From: Mucilaginibacter inviolabilis | GTDB lineage: Bacteria; Bacteroidota; Bacteroidia; Sphingobacteriales; Sphingobacteriaceae | Reading direction: 5' to 3' | Assembly: GCF_011089895.1 (NCBI RefSeq) | Contig: NZ_JAANAT010000001.1 | Span: forward strand, 3,286,001-3,350,000 | Length of the DNA: 64,000 nucleotides | Shown: piece by piece, positions 34,521 through 43,267 of the stretch | Numbering within the stretch: the first letter of the stretch is position 1 | Layout: each line of letters starts with the position of its first letter | Notes under the pieces: generated by a model | Told to the model about the DNA's origin: nothing | Database searches by the model: none | What the model saw: the letters and a program-made list of their open reading frames with translations, nothing else | Made by a program: the position numbers and the translations under genes

Positions 34521-35228
34521 TTACTGATTAACTATTAAACTGGTGCCAAGTGCCTGGTTGCCTCCAGAACCTATGGTTCCATAACTAACTACAGTATAAA
34601 TTCTGCCTGTGCTAATTGTCACGGTATCCTTTTTAGGATTGTTTGGAGAACCAGCCTGGTAAACACTTAAAATAAGCGAACCTGTTGTGCTTGGTGTAAC
34701 ATTCAAAAAATCAGTTGTTGTTTTATAAGCTATATTACTAAACTGCGGCGTACTTACCGGAGTAGCACCCGAAGTTACAAAAGCCAATGTAAGAGGTCCG
34801 GCATCCGGTGATGCATTTACAAACCTGAGCTTGGCGGTGTTATTGGTGGGCACAGTAGCCGTATCATTGGTAAAAAAAATACTCTCTGGTGTTTGCCCGC
34901 TTACATATAATGAATATACTTTTCCCGAATCAAGCGTAAGGGGTAAGGTAAACAAGTAATTAGGAGTCGATGGGTCTGCTAACTTAACCTGATAGTTTTG
35001 CAAACCTGCCTTTACCGTTAAATTACCCAGCGTTCCCCCGGGATAGTAATTGGAAGTATTATTGATACGGGTGCCATTCTGGTAAAAATTAATCATGTTG
35101 TTTGACGCATTGATTACATTAATACGGGTAGTTGACTGAAACGCAGGCTTATCATCATTTTTTTTACAGGATGCCCAGCATATTGCAATGGCTATAATAA
35201 AACTAAAAGCTCTGATCCTGATATTCAT
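34521..35228 (-). CDS. DUF4397-domain lipoprotein (paralog 2)
   Basis: The 235 residues start with a signal segment (FSFIIAIAICWASC) and lipobox WASC followed by KKNDDK. DUF4397 features are INVINASNNMINFYQNGTRI and LRFVNASPDAGPLTLAF, which align in position with the downstream paralog, and a third strand set TGRIYTVVSYGTIG. It is first in the unit. The repeat at 35243-35321 lies upstream. Function unknown. Confidence 0.85.
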   Translation of the reverse strand: MNIRIRAFSFIIAIAICWASCKKNDDKPAFQSTTRINVINASNNMINFYQNGTRINNTSNYYPGGTLGNLTVKAGLQNYQVKLADPSTPNYLFTLPLTLDSGKVYSLYVSGQTPESIFFTNDTATVPTNNTAKLRFVNASPDAGPLTLAFVTSGATPVSTPQFSNIAYKTTTDFLNVTPSTTGSLILSVYQAGSPNNPKKDTVTISTGRIYTVVSYGTIGSGGNQALGTSLIVNQ

Positions 35229-35242
35229 TAGAGATAATTATT

Positions 35243-35321
35243 GAGTTAGTGAATTAGTGATTGAGTGATGAGTAAATTAATCATTAGAGTATTATTCACT
35301 AAATCGCTAATTCACTAATTC
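35243..35321. repeat. Imperfect inverted repeat of TTAGTGA words
   Basis: 26-nt arms (35243-35268 and 35296-35321), starting GAGTTAGTGAATTAGTG, pair with three mismatches, at least partly G-U tolerant. It shares its words with the tRNA spacers at 1630-1715 and 1794-1871. It lies between dnaN and the DUF4397 pair. Confidence 0.8.
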
Positions 35322-35376
35322 AAAATTAATTTATATAACTGTTTCCTGCGATTTTTGTTATCTGCGACGAACAAAA

Positions 35377-35401
35377 AAGTCCGGTTTTTAAAGCCGGACT
35401 T
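35377..35401 (-). terminator. Terminator of dnaN
   Basis: AAGTCCGG/CCGGACTT stem with a 9-nt loop; on the minus strand it is followed by a T tract. It lies 30 bp after the dnaN stop. Confidence 0.85.
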
Positions 35402-35430
35402 AGTTTTGGATTTATAATTTAAGTTTACAC

Positions 35431-36555
35431 TTAAGCATAACTGTTGAGCATCACTGGCATAACCAGCATCAGCACATCTTCATTTTCATCGCCACCCTGA
35501 GGCAACAATAATCCGGCACGGTTCGGTGTCGACATCTCCAAAGATACTTCTTCGCAACTTAAATTCTTCAACATTTCTATTAAAAAACGTGCATTGAAGC
35601 CAATTTCTATGTCTTCGCCCTCGTACTGGCAGCTTAAACGCTCATGTGCTTCGTTGGCAAAGTCAATATCTTCTGATGATATATTCAACTCGCTGCCACT
35701 TATTTTAAGCCTTACCTGATGGGTGGTTTTGTTGGCATAAATAGCCACACGGTTCAACGAACCCAGGAAGGTAAGCCTGTCGATATTTAATTTATTGGGG
35801 TTTACTTGTGGTATAACCGCCTCATAATCCGGGTAGCGCTCGTCAATTAAACGACATACCAGGTTAATATTACCAAATTTAAAGAACGCGCTGGTGGAGT
35901 TATACTCTACTGATACATTCACATCATCAGTCGGTAACGACGATTTTAATAATGTTAACGCTTTTTTAGGTAATATAAATGAAGTGGTGCTTGCTGCCTT
36001 AGCATCTTTACGACGGTAACGTACCAGCTTATGTGCATCGGTAGCTACAAAAGTAAGGTGCTGGGTGCTTAACTGGCAGTATACACCGGTCATGGCAGGG
36101 CGCAGTTCATCATTACTTACCGCAAAGATGGTTTTGTTAATAGCTTCGGCTAAAACAGAAGCCGGCAAATTTACCGATGATGCATTCTCCACTACCGGTA
36201 TCTTTGGGAAATCCTCACCATTTTCGCCGCTCAGTTTATACTTTCCGTCGCCCGCGTTTATTTCAATAGCAAAGGTGTTATCATCTACAGAAAAAGCTAC
36301 CGGTTGTTCTGGTAACGACTTTAAAGTTTCCAATAATATACGCGATGGTATGGCAATGCGGCCATTCTCTTTAGCCTCAACAGCTAATGACGTGGTCATG
36401 CTGGTTTGCAAATCGGTTGCAGAAATGGTTAAGTTTCCATCCTTTATCTCGAACAAAAAGTTTTCCAGTATTGGCAAAACAGTGCTATTGCTTAAAGCCC
36501 CGCTTACAGCCTGCAGTTGTTTGAGTAATGTTGATGTAGAAACAATAAATCTCAT
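35431..36555 (-). CDS. dnaN: DNA polymerase III beta subunit (sliding clamp)
   Basis: Ring-shaped processivity clamp for the replicase. From ATG 36555 the protein has 374 residues starting MRFIVSTSTLLKQLQAVSGA; a start at 36573 would add six residues that are not family-like. The three clamp domains can be followed through PILENFLFEIKDGNLTISAT, RPAMTGVYCQLSTQHLTFVA (YRR motif RYRRKDA after it) and the C-terminal MLVMPVMLNSYA. It lies 33 bp after gldFG on the same strand and not next to dnaA or oriC, as is common in this phylum. Confidence 0.97.
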   Translation of the reverse strand: MRFIVSTSTLLKQLQAVSGALSNSTVLPILENFLFEIKDGNLTISATDLQTSMTTSLAVEAKENGRIAIPSRILLETLKSLPEQPVAFSVDDNTFAIEINAGDGKYKLSGENGEDFPKIPVVENASSVNLPASVLAEAINKTIFAVSNDELRPAMTGVYCQLSTQHLTFVATDAHKLVRYRRKDAKAASTTSFILPKKALTLLKSSLPTDDVNVSVEYNSTSAFFKFGNINLVCRLIDERYPDYEAVIPQVNPNKLNIDRLTFLGSLNRVAIYANKTTHQVRLKISGSELNISSEDIDFANEAHERLSCQYEGEDIEIGFNARFLIEMLKNLSCEEVSLEMSTPNRAGLLLPQGGDENEDVLMLVMPVMLNSYA

Positions 36556-36588
36556 AAGGGAATATTTTATCAATCAAAAATATAAAAT

Positions 36589-38985
36589 TTAATGCGCATA
36601 CTTCCGTTTACGGATGTAATGTTGAAAAATAGCACATATTAACACTAAAAGCAAAGGCCCAACCGTATTTACCAGCTGCCAGTACATTTTTTCGTTACGG
36701 ATGCGGGCCCGGTTAAGCAAACGTAGCTTGATTTCCTTGGCACGCAGCGCTATCAGCCCAGAGTCATCAGTCATATAATCAGCAATGTTCAGCAACAGGT
36801 TTTTATTACCATAAGTTTGCTGGGTATAATGATCATACCCCAATGGATATGGTGAACCATCGCTGCCTATTTGGTTTTTCAAGATATCCCCATCGCTGAT
36901 CACAATCATCTTGGTGGGTACACTCTCCGGCTGTATAGCCGCCTGTTCGGTAAGCCCTTCCGGCAGCGGACGATTGCGCCAATCGGAAACAAATTTACCT
37001 TCCAGCAACACGCCTACCGTTTTGGGTGTACCCTGAAAATCTTTAGGATTAGGTTCCTGCTCCAATGCCTGTAACGACAGCATATGCGGCGCGCTCATTT
37101 TTTTATTATACGGCGACGAGGTAAGCAGGATGGTTTTCTTTACATCTTTAGTATCCAGCAGATCGATAGTACTGGCAAATTCACTGCTGATGCCGTCCAG
37201 ATTTTTCACCACCGGATGTTTGGACAGCGGGATAAATATGGGATAAAACAACCATGGCAACATTTGTATCTGCGCCTGCCCACCCACGCTACCGGTAGTA
37301 ACCGGAATCTGTGAACAGTTCATATCCGCTATCAGGTCATAATTAATCCGTACACCATATCTAAAAAGCTGATCGTCCAAATTCAATTGTTTGGCAAAGG
37401 CCAGCTGCTCGCCACCATGCCCACGCAGGCTATCCAATTCGGCGCTAACCTGGTCAATCGTCCACAGTACGCGGCCGCCATGCATAATATACTGGTCGAG
37501 TTTGAATTTTTCCAGTTCGGTAAATTTTTTATCGGGCTTGGGTATCACCAGCAGCTTTACCTTTTGCAGACCGGCGGTGCTGATAGTACTTAAGTTAACC
37601 CGGCCAACCTGGTAACCGTCCGAAAGCGATTTCATGGCATCATTCAGTTGCAGATCGCTCAGTTCGTTATGGCCTTCGGTAAAACCAATTTCGGGCTTGC
37701 CGCCGCTGGTTGCTTTTTTTATGGCCGATGAAAAGGCATACTCCAGGTTTTGAATAGAGTTATTCAACACTTCATCTGGCGAAAGGCCTATCCTGCTCAG
37801 TAATAATTTTACAGCAATATCTTTACCATTAGCCGATACCAACGCACCCGGGAATATCAGCTTTTGTGATACACCATCATCGGTTTTTACGCTCAGGTTG
37901 GTTGGCTCAATGCCTTTGGCTTCCAGGTTTTGGATGGCCTCATTTTGCTGATCGCCGGATAAGTTTTTCAGGGGATCAACAAATTCAAACTGTAACTTGC
38001 GGTGACTGTAGGCCTGCAGATCATTCAGCATATCACGCGTGGCACCCTGCAGCCTTTTAAACCCACCCGGTAAATTACCGCCCTGCAAGTACACGGTAAC
38101 TTTTACCGGCTGCTGCAAACCATCCATTATCTGTGTGCTAATAGGCGAAAGGGTATATCGTTTTTCGGTAGTAAAATCAAAACGGGTAAAAGCGATATTA
38201 CCGATAATAGCTACAACCAGCAAGCCCCCCAGCCCCCTGAAGGGGGAGCTAGAAATAATATTTTTTTTACGCTGACGGATGATCACGAACAGTGTAAGCC
38301 AAATGAACAGGCCTGCTAGTACAACAAAATAGGCCAGATCGCGCGTATCCAACACGCCGCGGCTTACGGATTGGTAATGCTCCGTAATACCCAGGTTTTG
38401 CAAACCCAGGTCCTGTAACGACAGCAGTTGACTCAAAGAATCAAACCCGCTGTAAAAAAAGAAACACAGGAAAACTGCTACCGTAAAGGCGATAATCTGG
38501 TTTTTGGTAATGGATGATGCGAACAGGCCAATGGCAGCAAATGTCGCTCCTAATAAAAACAAGCCTATGTAGGAGCCAATGACTGCCCCTGTATCAATAT
38601 TACCCTGCGGCGTACCCAGCGTGCTTACCGAAAAATAATAAACCAGTGTAGGTAACAAAGCGAAAAGCACCAACAGTACACTGGCCAGGTATTTCCCCAA
38701 TACAATTTGCCAATCGGTAAGCGGACGGGTAAATAACAGCTCAAAAGTGCCTTCTTTACGTTCCTCGGCCAATGATCGCATGGTAATAGCCGGTATCAGG
38801 AACATGAACAGGTATGGTGCGGTGCTGAAAAGGCTTTCGAGCCCGGCATAGCCATAATCTAAAATGCTAGAATCCGGGAACACCCACAAAAACAAACCCA
38901 GCACCAATAAAAATACGCCAATGGTAACATAGGCTACCAGCGAACTGAGGTAAGAAATGATTTCTTTTTTAAGGATGCTTAGCAC
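36589..38985 (-). CDS. Fused gliding ABC transporter GldF-GldG
   Basis: The 798 residues join two proteins that are separate in Flavobacterium. Residues 1-243 are the permease GldF (LKKEIISYLSSLVAYVTIGV, EERKEGTFELLFTRPLTDWQ, six membrane helices). Residues 258-798 are GldG, starting with a membrane helix and FTRFDFTTEKRYTLS, then the periplasmic GldG/IFT52-like region and a C-terminal helix near LLLVLICAIFQHYI. With GldA (44114) they form an ABC transporter required for gliding in Flavobacterium. The joining segment SSSPFRGLGGL is encoded by a G-rich repeat at 38221-38250. Confidence 0.88.
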   Translation of the reverse strand: MLSILKKEIISYLSSLVAYVTIGVFLLVLGLFLWVFPDSSILDYGYAGLESLFSTAPYLFMFLIPAITMRSLAEERKEGTFELLFTRPLTDWQIVLGKYLASVLLVLFALLPTLVYYFSVSTLGTPQGNIDTGAVIGSYIGLFLLGATFAAIGLFASSITKNQIIAFTVAVFLCFFFYSGFDSLSQLLSLQDLGLQNLGITEHYQSVSRGVLDTRDLAYFVVLAGLFIWLTLFVIIRQRKKNIISSSPFRGLGGLLVVAIIGNIAFTRFDFTTEKRYTLSPISTQIMDGLQQPVKVTVYLQGGNLPGGFKRLQGATRDMLNDLQAYSHRKLQFEFVDPLKNLSGDQQNEAIQNLEAKGIEPTNLSVKTDDGVSQKLIFPGALVSANGKDIAVKLLLSRIGLSPDEVLNNSIQNLEYAFSSAIKKATSGGKPEIGFTEGHNELSDLQLNDAMKSLSDGYQVGRVNLSTISTAGLQKVKLLVIPKPDKKFTELEKFKLDQYIMHGGRVLWTIDQVSAELDSLRGHGGEQLAFAKQLNLDDQLFRYGVRINYDLIADMNCSQIPVTTGSVGGQAQIQMLPWLFYPIFIPLSKHPVVKNLDGISSEFASTIDLLDTKDVKKTILLTSSPYNKKMSAPHMLSLQALEQEPNPKDFQGTPKTVGVLLEGKFVSDWRNRPLPEGLTEQAAIQPESVPTKMIVISDGDILKNQIGSDGSPYPLGYDHYTQQTYGNKNLLLNIADYMTDDSGLIALRAKEIKLRLLNRARIRNEKMYWQLVNTVGPLLLVLICAIFQHYIRKRKYAH
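38221..38250 (-). repeat. G-rich intergenic-type repeat inside the gldF-gldG junction
   Basis: The minus strand reads AGCTCCCCCTTCAGGGGGCT followed by GGGGGGCTTG. A sister copy of this repeat type (CTCCCTTTAGGGGGTTAGGG) lies at 60086-60110 in non-coding DNA. Here it is read in frame as the linker of the fusion. Confidence 0.7.
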
Positions 38986-39114
38986 TTTCTTGATTGGGTG
39001 TTGAGCGCCGAAATTACAATATTTTTTTATTGGTTTATGGGTTCAATTGCTCATTGGTTTATTAGTGCTAAAAGAAACACACACGCGTTAGCAAAGGAAT
39101 CAATAGCTTTTTAA

Positions 39115-39235
39115 AAAAAGTGGGTTTACATGGGTTTACACTTTTTACGGTTAAAATAATTATAAATAATTGATAATTAATATATTATCAAAATAAAAAC
39201 TCTAATATGATGGTAAAAGTGTAAACCATCATTTG
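39115..39235 (+). repeat. Dispersed element with GTTTACACTTTT termini (copy 2)
   Basis: The plus strand reads AAAAAGTGGGTTTACATGGG, then TTTACACTTTTTACGG, an AT-rich core with ATAAATAATTGATAATT, and AAAAGTGTAAACCATC at the end. It aligns with the reverse complement of 11162-11269. The two copies share the double GTTTACA at one end and a single one at the other. No ORF. Confidence 0.8.
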
Positions 39236-39282
39236 GCGTGCGCGTACCATTCCATCTAGGTGGCATTCAGTAAGATATTTTT

Positions 39283-39328
39283 AAATAAAGGGTCCTGAAA
39301 CAGCTATCTGTTTCAGGACCCTTTATTT
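39283..39328 (-). terminator. Perfect 21-bp terminator hairpin
   Basis: AAATAAAGGGTCCTGAAACA begins the left arm; the loop is CTAT. It lies 13 bp past the stop of the first barrel gene. The T-rich end of the arm gives the U tract. Confidence 0.85.
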
Positions 39329-39341
39329 GATTATTCGTTTC

Positions 39342-39899
39342 TTAGAAACGGTATGCCAAACGCAGATTGGCCTGGTTAAGGGCGCCGCTGTTTGACCAGC
39401 TTTCAAACCTCGCCCCAACCTCTATACCATTACCAAAAGTATAGCCCACCCCTGGTGACCATGCAAATGATGTTTTGTAATTAGGCCCTTTAATAGCGAA
39501 TGCAACACCAGCCTGACCTTCAACAAAAAAGCCATGACTAACATAATACTTGATGCCCACCTTAACCGGCACGAAACTGGCACCTGTGCTATTATTACCC
39601 TCAGCCTTCAGAAAACCTTTTTCAAAACTGGTATATGGCAGGTAAGTATATCCTGCCGATATGGTAAACAGGGTTTTGGTGGCGATAGGCAACTCATATT
39701 TGACCGATGCCCCCCAGATAGCTGTGGAATTACCCCGAACATGATTCAAAGTAACTCCACCCTCCAACCCAAAACTGAACTGAGCATGATCTGCCGGAGA
39801 AGACGGTGTTGTTGATGTTGTACCAGATGCTGATGTTTGAGCAAAGCTGCCCCACACTGTGCCGCATACTGCGGCCAGCGTAAATAGGATTTTTTTCAT
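39342..39899 (-). CDS. Small outer-membrane beta-barrel protein (paralog 1)
   Basis: From ATG 39899 the protein has 185 residues: signal peptide MKKILFTLAAVCGTVWGSFA ending at AQ, a Ser/Thr-rich linker, then FSFGLEGGVTLNHVRGNSTA, GASVKYELPI, YYVSHGFFVEGQAGVAFA, SPGVGYTFGNGIEVGARF and LRLAYRF with terminal Phe. This is an eight-stranded type barrel. Three close paralogs follow within 4.5 kb. The upstream in-frame start at 39944 is rejected because it precedes the signal peptide. Confidence 0.88.
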   Translation of the reverse strand: MKKILFTLAAVCGTVWGSFAQTSASGTTSTTPSSPADHAQFSFGLEGGVTLNHVRGNSTAIWGASVKYELPIATKTLFTISAGYTYLPYTSFEKGFLKAEGNNSTGASFVPVKVGIKYYVSHGFFVEGQAGVAFAIKGPNYKTSFAWSPGVGYTFGNGIEVGARFESWSNSGALNQANLRLAYRF

Positions 39900-40041
39900 A
39901 TTGAATGTGTGTAAAGTTAAATTACCGGCCACACAGGGTACCACTGCACCAGCCGATTGATAAAACAGACGCTTATTTTTACAGGATATTATTTCAGCCT
40001 ATAGCTTTTAACATTCATTAACATAAGCCTTAATAATAAAT

Positions 40042-40070
40042 AAGGCCCGGTGATATGCTCACCGGGCCTT
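40042..40070 (-). terminator. Terminator of barrel paralog 2
   Basis: Perfect AAGGCCCGGTGA stem with TATGC loop, 18 bp after the stop. Confidence 0.85.
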
Positions 40071-40088
40071 GAATTTGAATGGCTATTT

Positions 40089-40595
40089 CTATCTAAAACG
40101 GTAAGCCAAACGCAAACCCGCCTGGCCAAGCGTACCATCCTTAGCCCAGCCTTCGTAGCGGAGGCCGATCTCAAAACCTTCCCTAAAGCTATAGCCAATT
40201 CCCGGCGAATAGGCAAATGCTGTACCACTGGCCCTTCCGGTATAAAAGGCAGCACCTATCTGGCCTTCAGCAAAAAAGTTTCTGTCAAAATAATATTTAA
40301 TACCCACTTTTAAAGGGATGGCATTAATGGCAGGACCGCCAATATCGCTGTATACCCCTTTTGGCTGGAACGAGTTATAGCCACCCGATATGGTAAACCA
40401 GGTACTGCGTTCAATCGGAAGCTCGTATTTGAGCGAAGCGCCTAATACCGAACCAAAAAGATGGTGTGCGTCGCCGGTAGGTAAACCGGCTTCAAAACCG
40501 ATACTGAATATTCCGCTGTTTCTGCCCCTGGACTGCGCAAAGCTTTGCATTGCAGTAACTCCAATAATAAATAAGGCTAATAAAATTTTTTTCAT
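40089..40595 (-). CDS. Small outer-membrane beta-barrel protein (paralog 2)
   Basis: 168 residues: signal peptide MKKILLALFIIGVTAMQSFA then QSRGRNSG; barrel strands FSIGFEAGLPTGDAHHLFGS, GASLKYELPIERSTWFTISG, YYFDRNFFAEGQIGAAFYTG, GIGYSFREGFEIGLRYEGWA and LGQAGLRLAYRFR. It ends Phe-Arg rather than Phe. It has its own terminator and presumably its own promoter, as do the neighbouring paralogs. Confidence 0.88.
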   Translation of the reverse strand: MKKILLALFIIGVTAMQSFAQSRGRNSGIFSIGFEAGLPTGDAHHLFGSVLGASLKYELPIERSTWFTISGGYNSFQPKGVYSDIGGPAINAIPLKVGIKYYFDRNFFAEGQIGAAFYTGRASGTAFAYSPGIGYSFREGFEIGLRYEGWAKDGTLGQAGLRLAYRFR

Positions 40596-40722
40596 GACTT
40601 TTTAGATTGTGTGATTTTTAACAATACAGCGCTGTAGACATATTGTTTGCCTTATGTTGGATAGTTATGGTATTATCCCTAGTAATAGCCCACATTCATT
40701 TGGTTATGATTATATAAAAAGA

Positions 40723-40745
40723 GCGCCGGAATAGTATTCCGGCGC
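40723..40745 (-). terminator. Terminator of barrel paralog 3
   Basis: GCGCCGGAATA pairs with TATTCCGGCGC around a single G, 24 bp after the stop. Confidence 0.75.
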
Positions 40746-40769
40746 CCTCCATTTATTGTTGCTATTTGC

Positions 40770-41306
40770 TTAAAAACGGTATGCTAAACGCAAACCAAGC
40801 TGACCGATAGTACCATTGTTTGACCAACCTTCATAACGAACACCCGCTTCAAAGCCACCGGCAAAAGTATAACCAATACCTGGCGAGTAAGCGAATAAGG
40901 TACTGCTACCGCTATTGGTACCAAAGGCAGCGCCTACCTGTGCTTCACCAAAAAAGTGCCCGTCAAAATAGTATTTGGCACCCACTTTCACGGGGATTAT
41001 GCCGGCAGAACCACCGTCGCTGTGAAACTGGAAACTGAGCTCCGGATCGTTATAGGAATAGTCGAAACCCTTAATATGGATGCTGCTATACCCGGCCGAT
41101 GCGGTGATAAATAAATTATTGGCTACAGGATACTCATATTTGAGCGAACCGCCAATAATATAATTAGAGTAGTTGTGGAAATCGCCAACAGGCAATCCAC
41201 CTTCCAAACCGATGCTGAATTTACCGCCGTCTCCGGATTTAGTTTGAGCGAAAGTTGTGCAAGCCGTGCCTGCAATAAATGCTAAGGCTAATAGGATTTT
41301 TTTCAT
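40770..41306 (-). CDS. Small outer-membrane beta-barrel protein (paralog 3)
   Basis: 178 residues with signal peptide MKKILLALAFIAGTACTTFA and a mature start QTKSGDGGKFSIGLEGGLPV almost identical to paralog 4. An extra loop (FDYSYNDPELSFQFHSDGGS) is inserted near residue 85 compared with the others, in a position that would face the cell exterior. Later strands are FGEAQVGAAFGTNSG, GIGYTFAGGFEAGVRYEGWS and LGLRLAYRF. Confidence 0.9.
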   Translation of the reverse strand: MKKILLALAFIAGTACTTFAQTKSGDGGKFSIGLEGGLPVGDFHNYSNYIIGGSLKYEYPVANNLFITASAGYSSIHIKGFDYSYNDPELSFQFHSDGGSAGIIPVKVGAKYYFDGHFFGEAQVGAAFGTNSGSSTLFAYSPGIGYTFAGGFEAGVRYEGWSNNGTIGQLGLRLAYRF

Positions 41307-41415
41307 AAAATAATTTTGTAATAAGATTAATGCGGGTTTGTTTTTTACCGCTGTCGGTTTATTTGACGTGTATGATCACACAACGTTTAATACACCATAA
41401 AATATTTATAATAAT

Positions 41416-41444
41416 AAAGCCCGGAGATAATATCCCCGGGCTTT
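41416..41444 (-). terminator. Terminator after the 506-residue-class lipoprotein gene
   Basis: AAAGCCCGGAGATAATATCC forms a hairpin with GGGCTTT; it lies 66 bp past the lipoprotein stop, with a T run on the minus strand. Confidence 0.75.
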
Positions 41445-41509
41445 TAAAAAATCTGTAAATTCAATCAACATCTTTTCACAAGTACTTCATTAACTTTTAT
41501 AAAAATTTA

Positions 41510-43033
41510 CTAAAATATTCTTTTAGGTTCAATACCAAGACTTAGAACATTACCAGTTGTTATTTCCCTCGTATTATAATTAGTACCGTCAAATGATGTG
41601 ATTATAGGCTGGTCGAAGCTTAATGTAGCCTCCCCTAAAAAATCAGATGCCAAGGTTGTCTTTACACTAACTGTTCTTTTTTCGCTGGTAGTAGCGCTCG
41701 CACCGAATTTCAAGCCTATCTTTTCGGTTATAGAATTAGTTATTTCAAAATTAGCAGCAAATGTGCTTGTATTTTCATAGGTTTGGGTAATCTCTTGCGA
41801 GTTATCATATTCATAAACTATAAACTTCCACGCTGTACCATAATTTTGCAGATCCCATGGCACTAATTCCACATTTGGATGATATTCTTTTGGCGTAATT
41901 GAAGTAACTCTGTAATGAGGAAAAACGCCCTCCTGTTTAAGTGTAAATTGAACATCAAACAAATCGGCAGGATTCACACTTAGCACTTTATTTATATCAT
42001 TCCCTAAACCATTTTTCGCGTTTATTAAAATAGTTATCCTAAACTCAAAATTACCTTCCGTCCATATCCCAAAAGGCTTCTTTGGTACCTCGCCTTCTTT
42101 CAATTTAGGATCACCATCTTGATCCGCTATCATATTCAAAGCATTTGGAGTCAAAAATCTCATAGAGGTTATAAATTCACTATAATTATTCTTGAATTGT
42201 CCCCTGGGTTGGCCGGCTGTTAACCCGTAATATATATAATCCCGATGCCATTCATCTCCTGAATTATAGGCAGCAATATTAACAGGATCTATACCACTCG
42301 AATTGGTTACCCTGTTTGGGTTTAATTTATTAACTTTTGTTTTGGGATTTATATTATTAAACGCATCATCGGCGAAATTTAGGACCAGACCACCATTATT
42401 ATAAACTGTTGAGGATTGCGAGTTTGACGCAACGCTATTTGATGCTAATTTATTACCAGTTCCTACTATAACCCTTTCATTTTGTTTGATTACAAGTACA
42501 GGAAAACCAGGTATTTCGTCGGCCGCCAAAGCATTTTCTTTGCCTTTATCATCATAAAATAACACATTGCTATTTGCTGTGTTTGAAACCGCTACTACCG
42601 GGACCTCATTACTTGAATTCCATTTTTCAGGTGAAAAATTGGGTAATGTAGGTACAAATATGGTTAACAACGGTAATTGCTGTTCCACAGCTTCCAACTC
42701 TTCTTTCGAAGCAGCAAACCGTATTAATTTTTCATGAACAGTTTCAGCGCCATTGATTTTTGTATCTTTAATCATTTGATAAAGTATATCATGGTCATTA
42801 TCAAACTGCTTTAAGCTTTCATCTTTCAAAAATGACCTTAATGGAGCATCATCTTTAACTGCTTTAGCTAAAATTTTGGCAAATGTAATTTGAGAGTTGT
42901 TTACTGCTGAATTCTCAGCCGTATTGCTTGCAGGAATAGGAGTGTTATTTTTTGTATCGATGTCTTTTTTGCAGGATTGCATCAATACAACGCACGACAA
43001 AGCCATGCCAATAACGGATAAGTGTTTTTTCAT
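41510..43033 (-). CDS. Hypothetical large lipoprotein
   Basis: I do not recognise the family. The 507 residues have a signal segment (SVIGMALSCVVLM) with lipobox MQSC near 18-21, followed by KKDIDTK. An alpha-helical, acidic part (about 45-125, AKILAKAVKDDAPLRSFLKD and DHDILYQMIKDTK) precedes a beta-rich part with WHRDYIYYGLTAGQPRGQF, FEFRITILINAKNGLGND and a Ser/Thr-rich end (KFGASATTSEKRTVSVKTT). The N-terminal part is reminiscent of other secreted Bacteroidota proteins of unknown function. It interrupts the barrel-paralog cluster. Confidence 0.75.
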   Translation of the reverse strand: MKKHLSVIGMALSCVVLMQSCKKDIDTKNNTPIPASNTAENSAVNNSQITFAKILAKAVKDDAPLRSFLKDESLKQFDNDHDILYQMIKDTKINGAETVHEKLIRFAASKEELEAVEQQLPLLTIFVPTLPNFSPEKWNSSNEVPVVAVSNTANSNVLFYDDKGKENALAADEIPGFPVLVIKQNERVIVGTGNKLASNSVASNSQSSTVYNNGGLVLNFADDAFNNINPKTKVNKLNPNRVTNSSGIDPVNIAAYNSGDEWHRDYIYYGLTAGQPRGQFKNNYSEFITSMRFLTPNALNMIADQDGDPKLKEGEVPKKPFGIWTEGNFEFRITILINAKNGLGNDINKVLSVNPADLFDVQFTLKQEGVFPHYRVTSITPKEYHPNVELVPWDLQNYGTAWKFIVYEYDNSQEITQTYENTSTFAANFEITNSITEKIGLKFGASATTSEKRTVSVKTTLASDFLGEATLSFDQPIITSFDGTNYNTREITTGNVLSLGIEPKRIF

Positions 43034-43211
43034 TGTTTTTCTTTTTAGGTTCGAAGGTGTGATAAAGAAATATTGATTAAGGCAAATATATATCGTTTAG
43101 GATAATAATAACAATTAGCAGTGAAATATTAACATAAAATAACAATAAATTAATTACCATAAAGATAAATACCCGAACCATACGCATCTGCATTGATATT
43201 ACAGATCAACA

Positions 43212-43244
43212 AAAAAGCCGGAGAGCAATGCTCTCCGGCTTTTT
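43212..43244 (-). terminator. Terminator of barrel paralog 4
   Basis: Perfect AAAAAGCCGGAGAGC stem, AAT loop, T5 within the arm; 23 bp after the stop. Confidence 0.9.
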
Positions 43245-43267
43245 ATTTTTAATTGCTAATTTATTGT

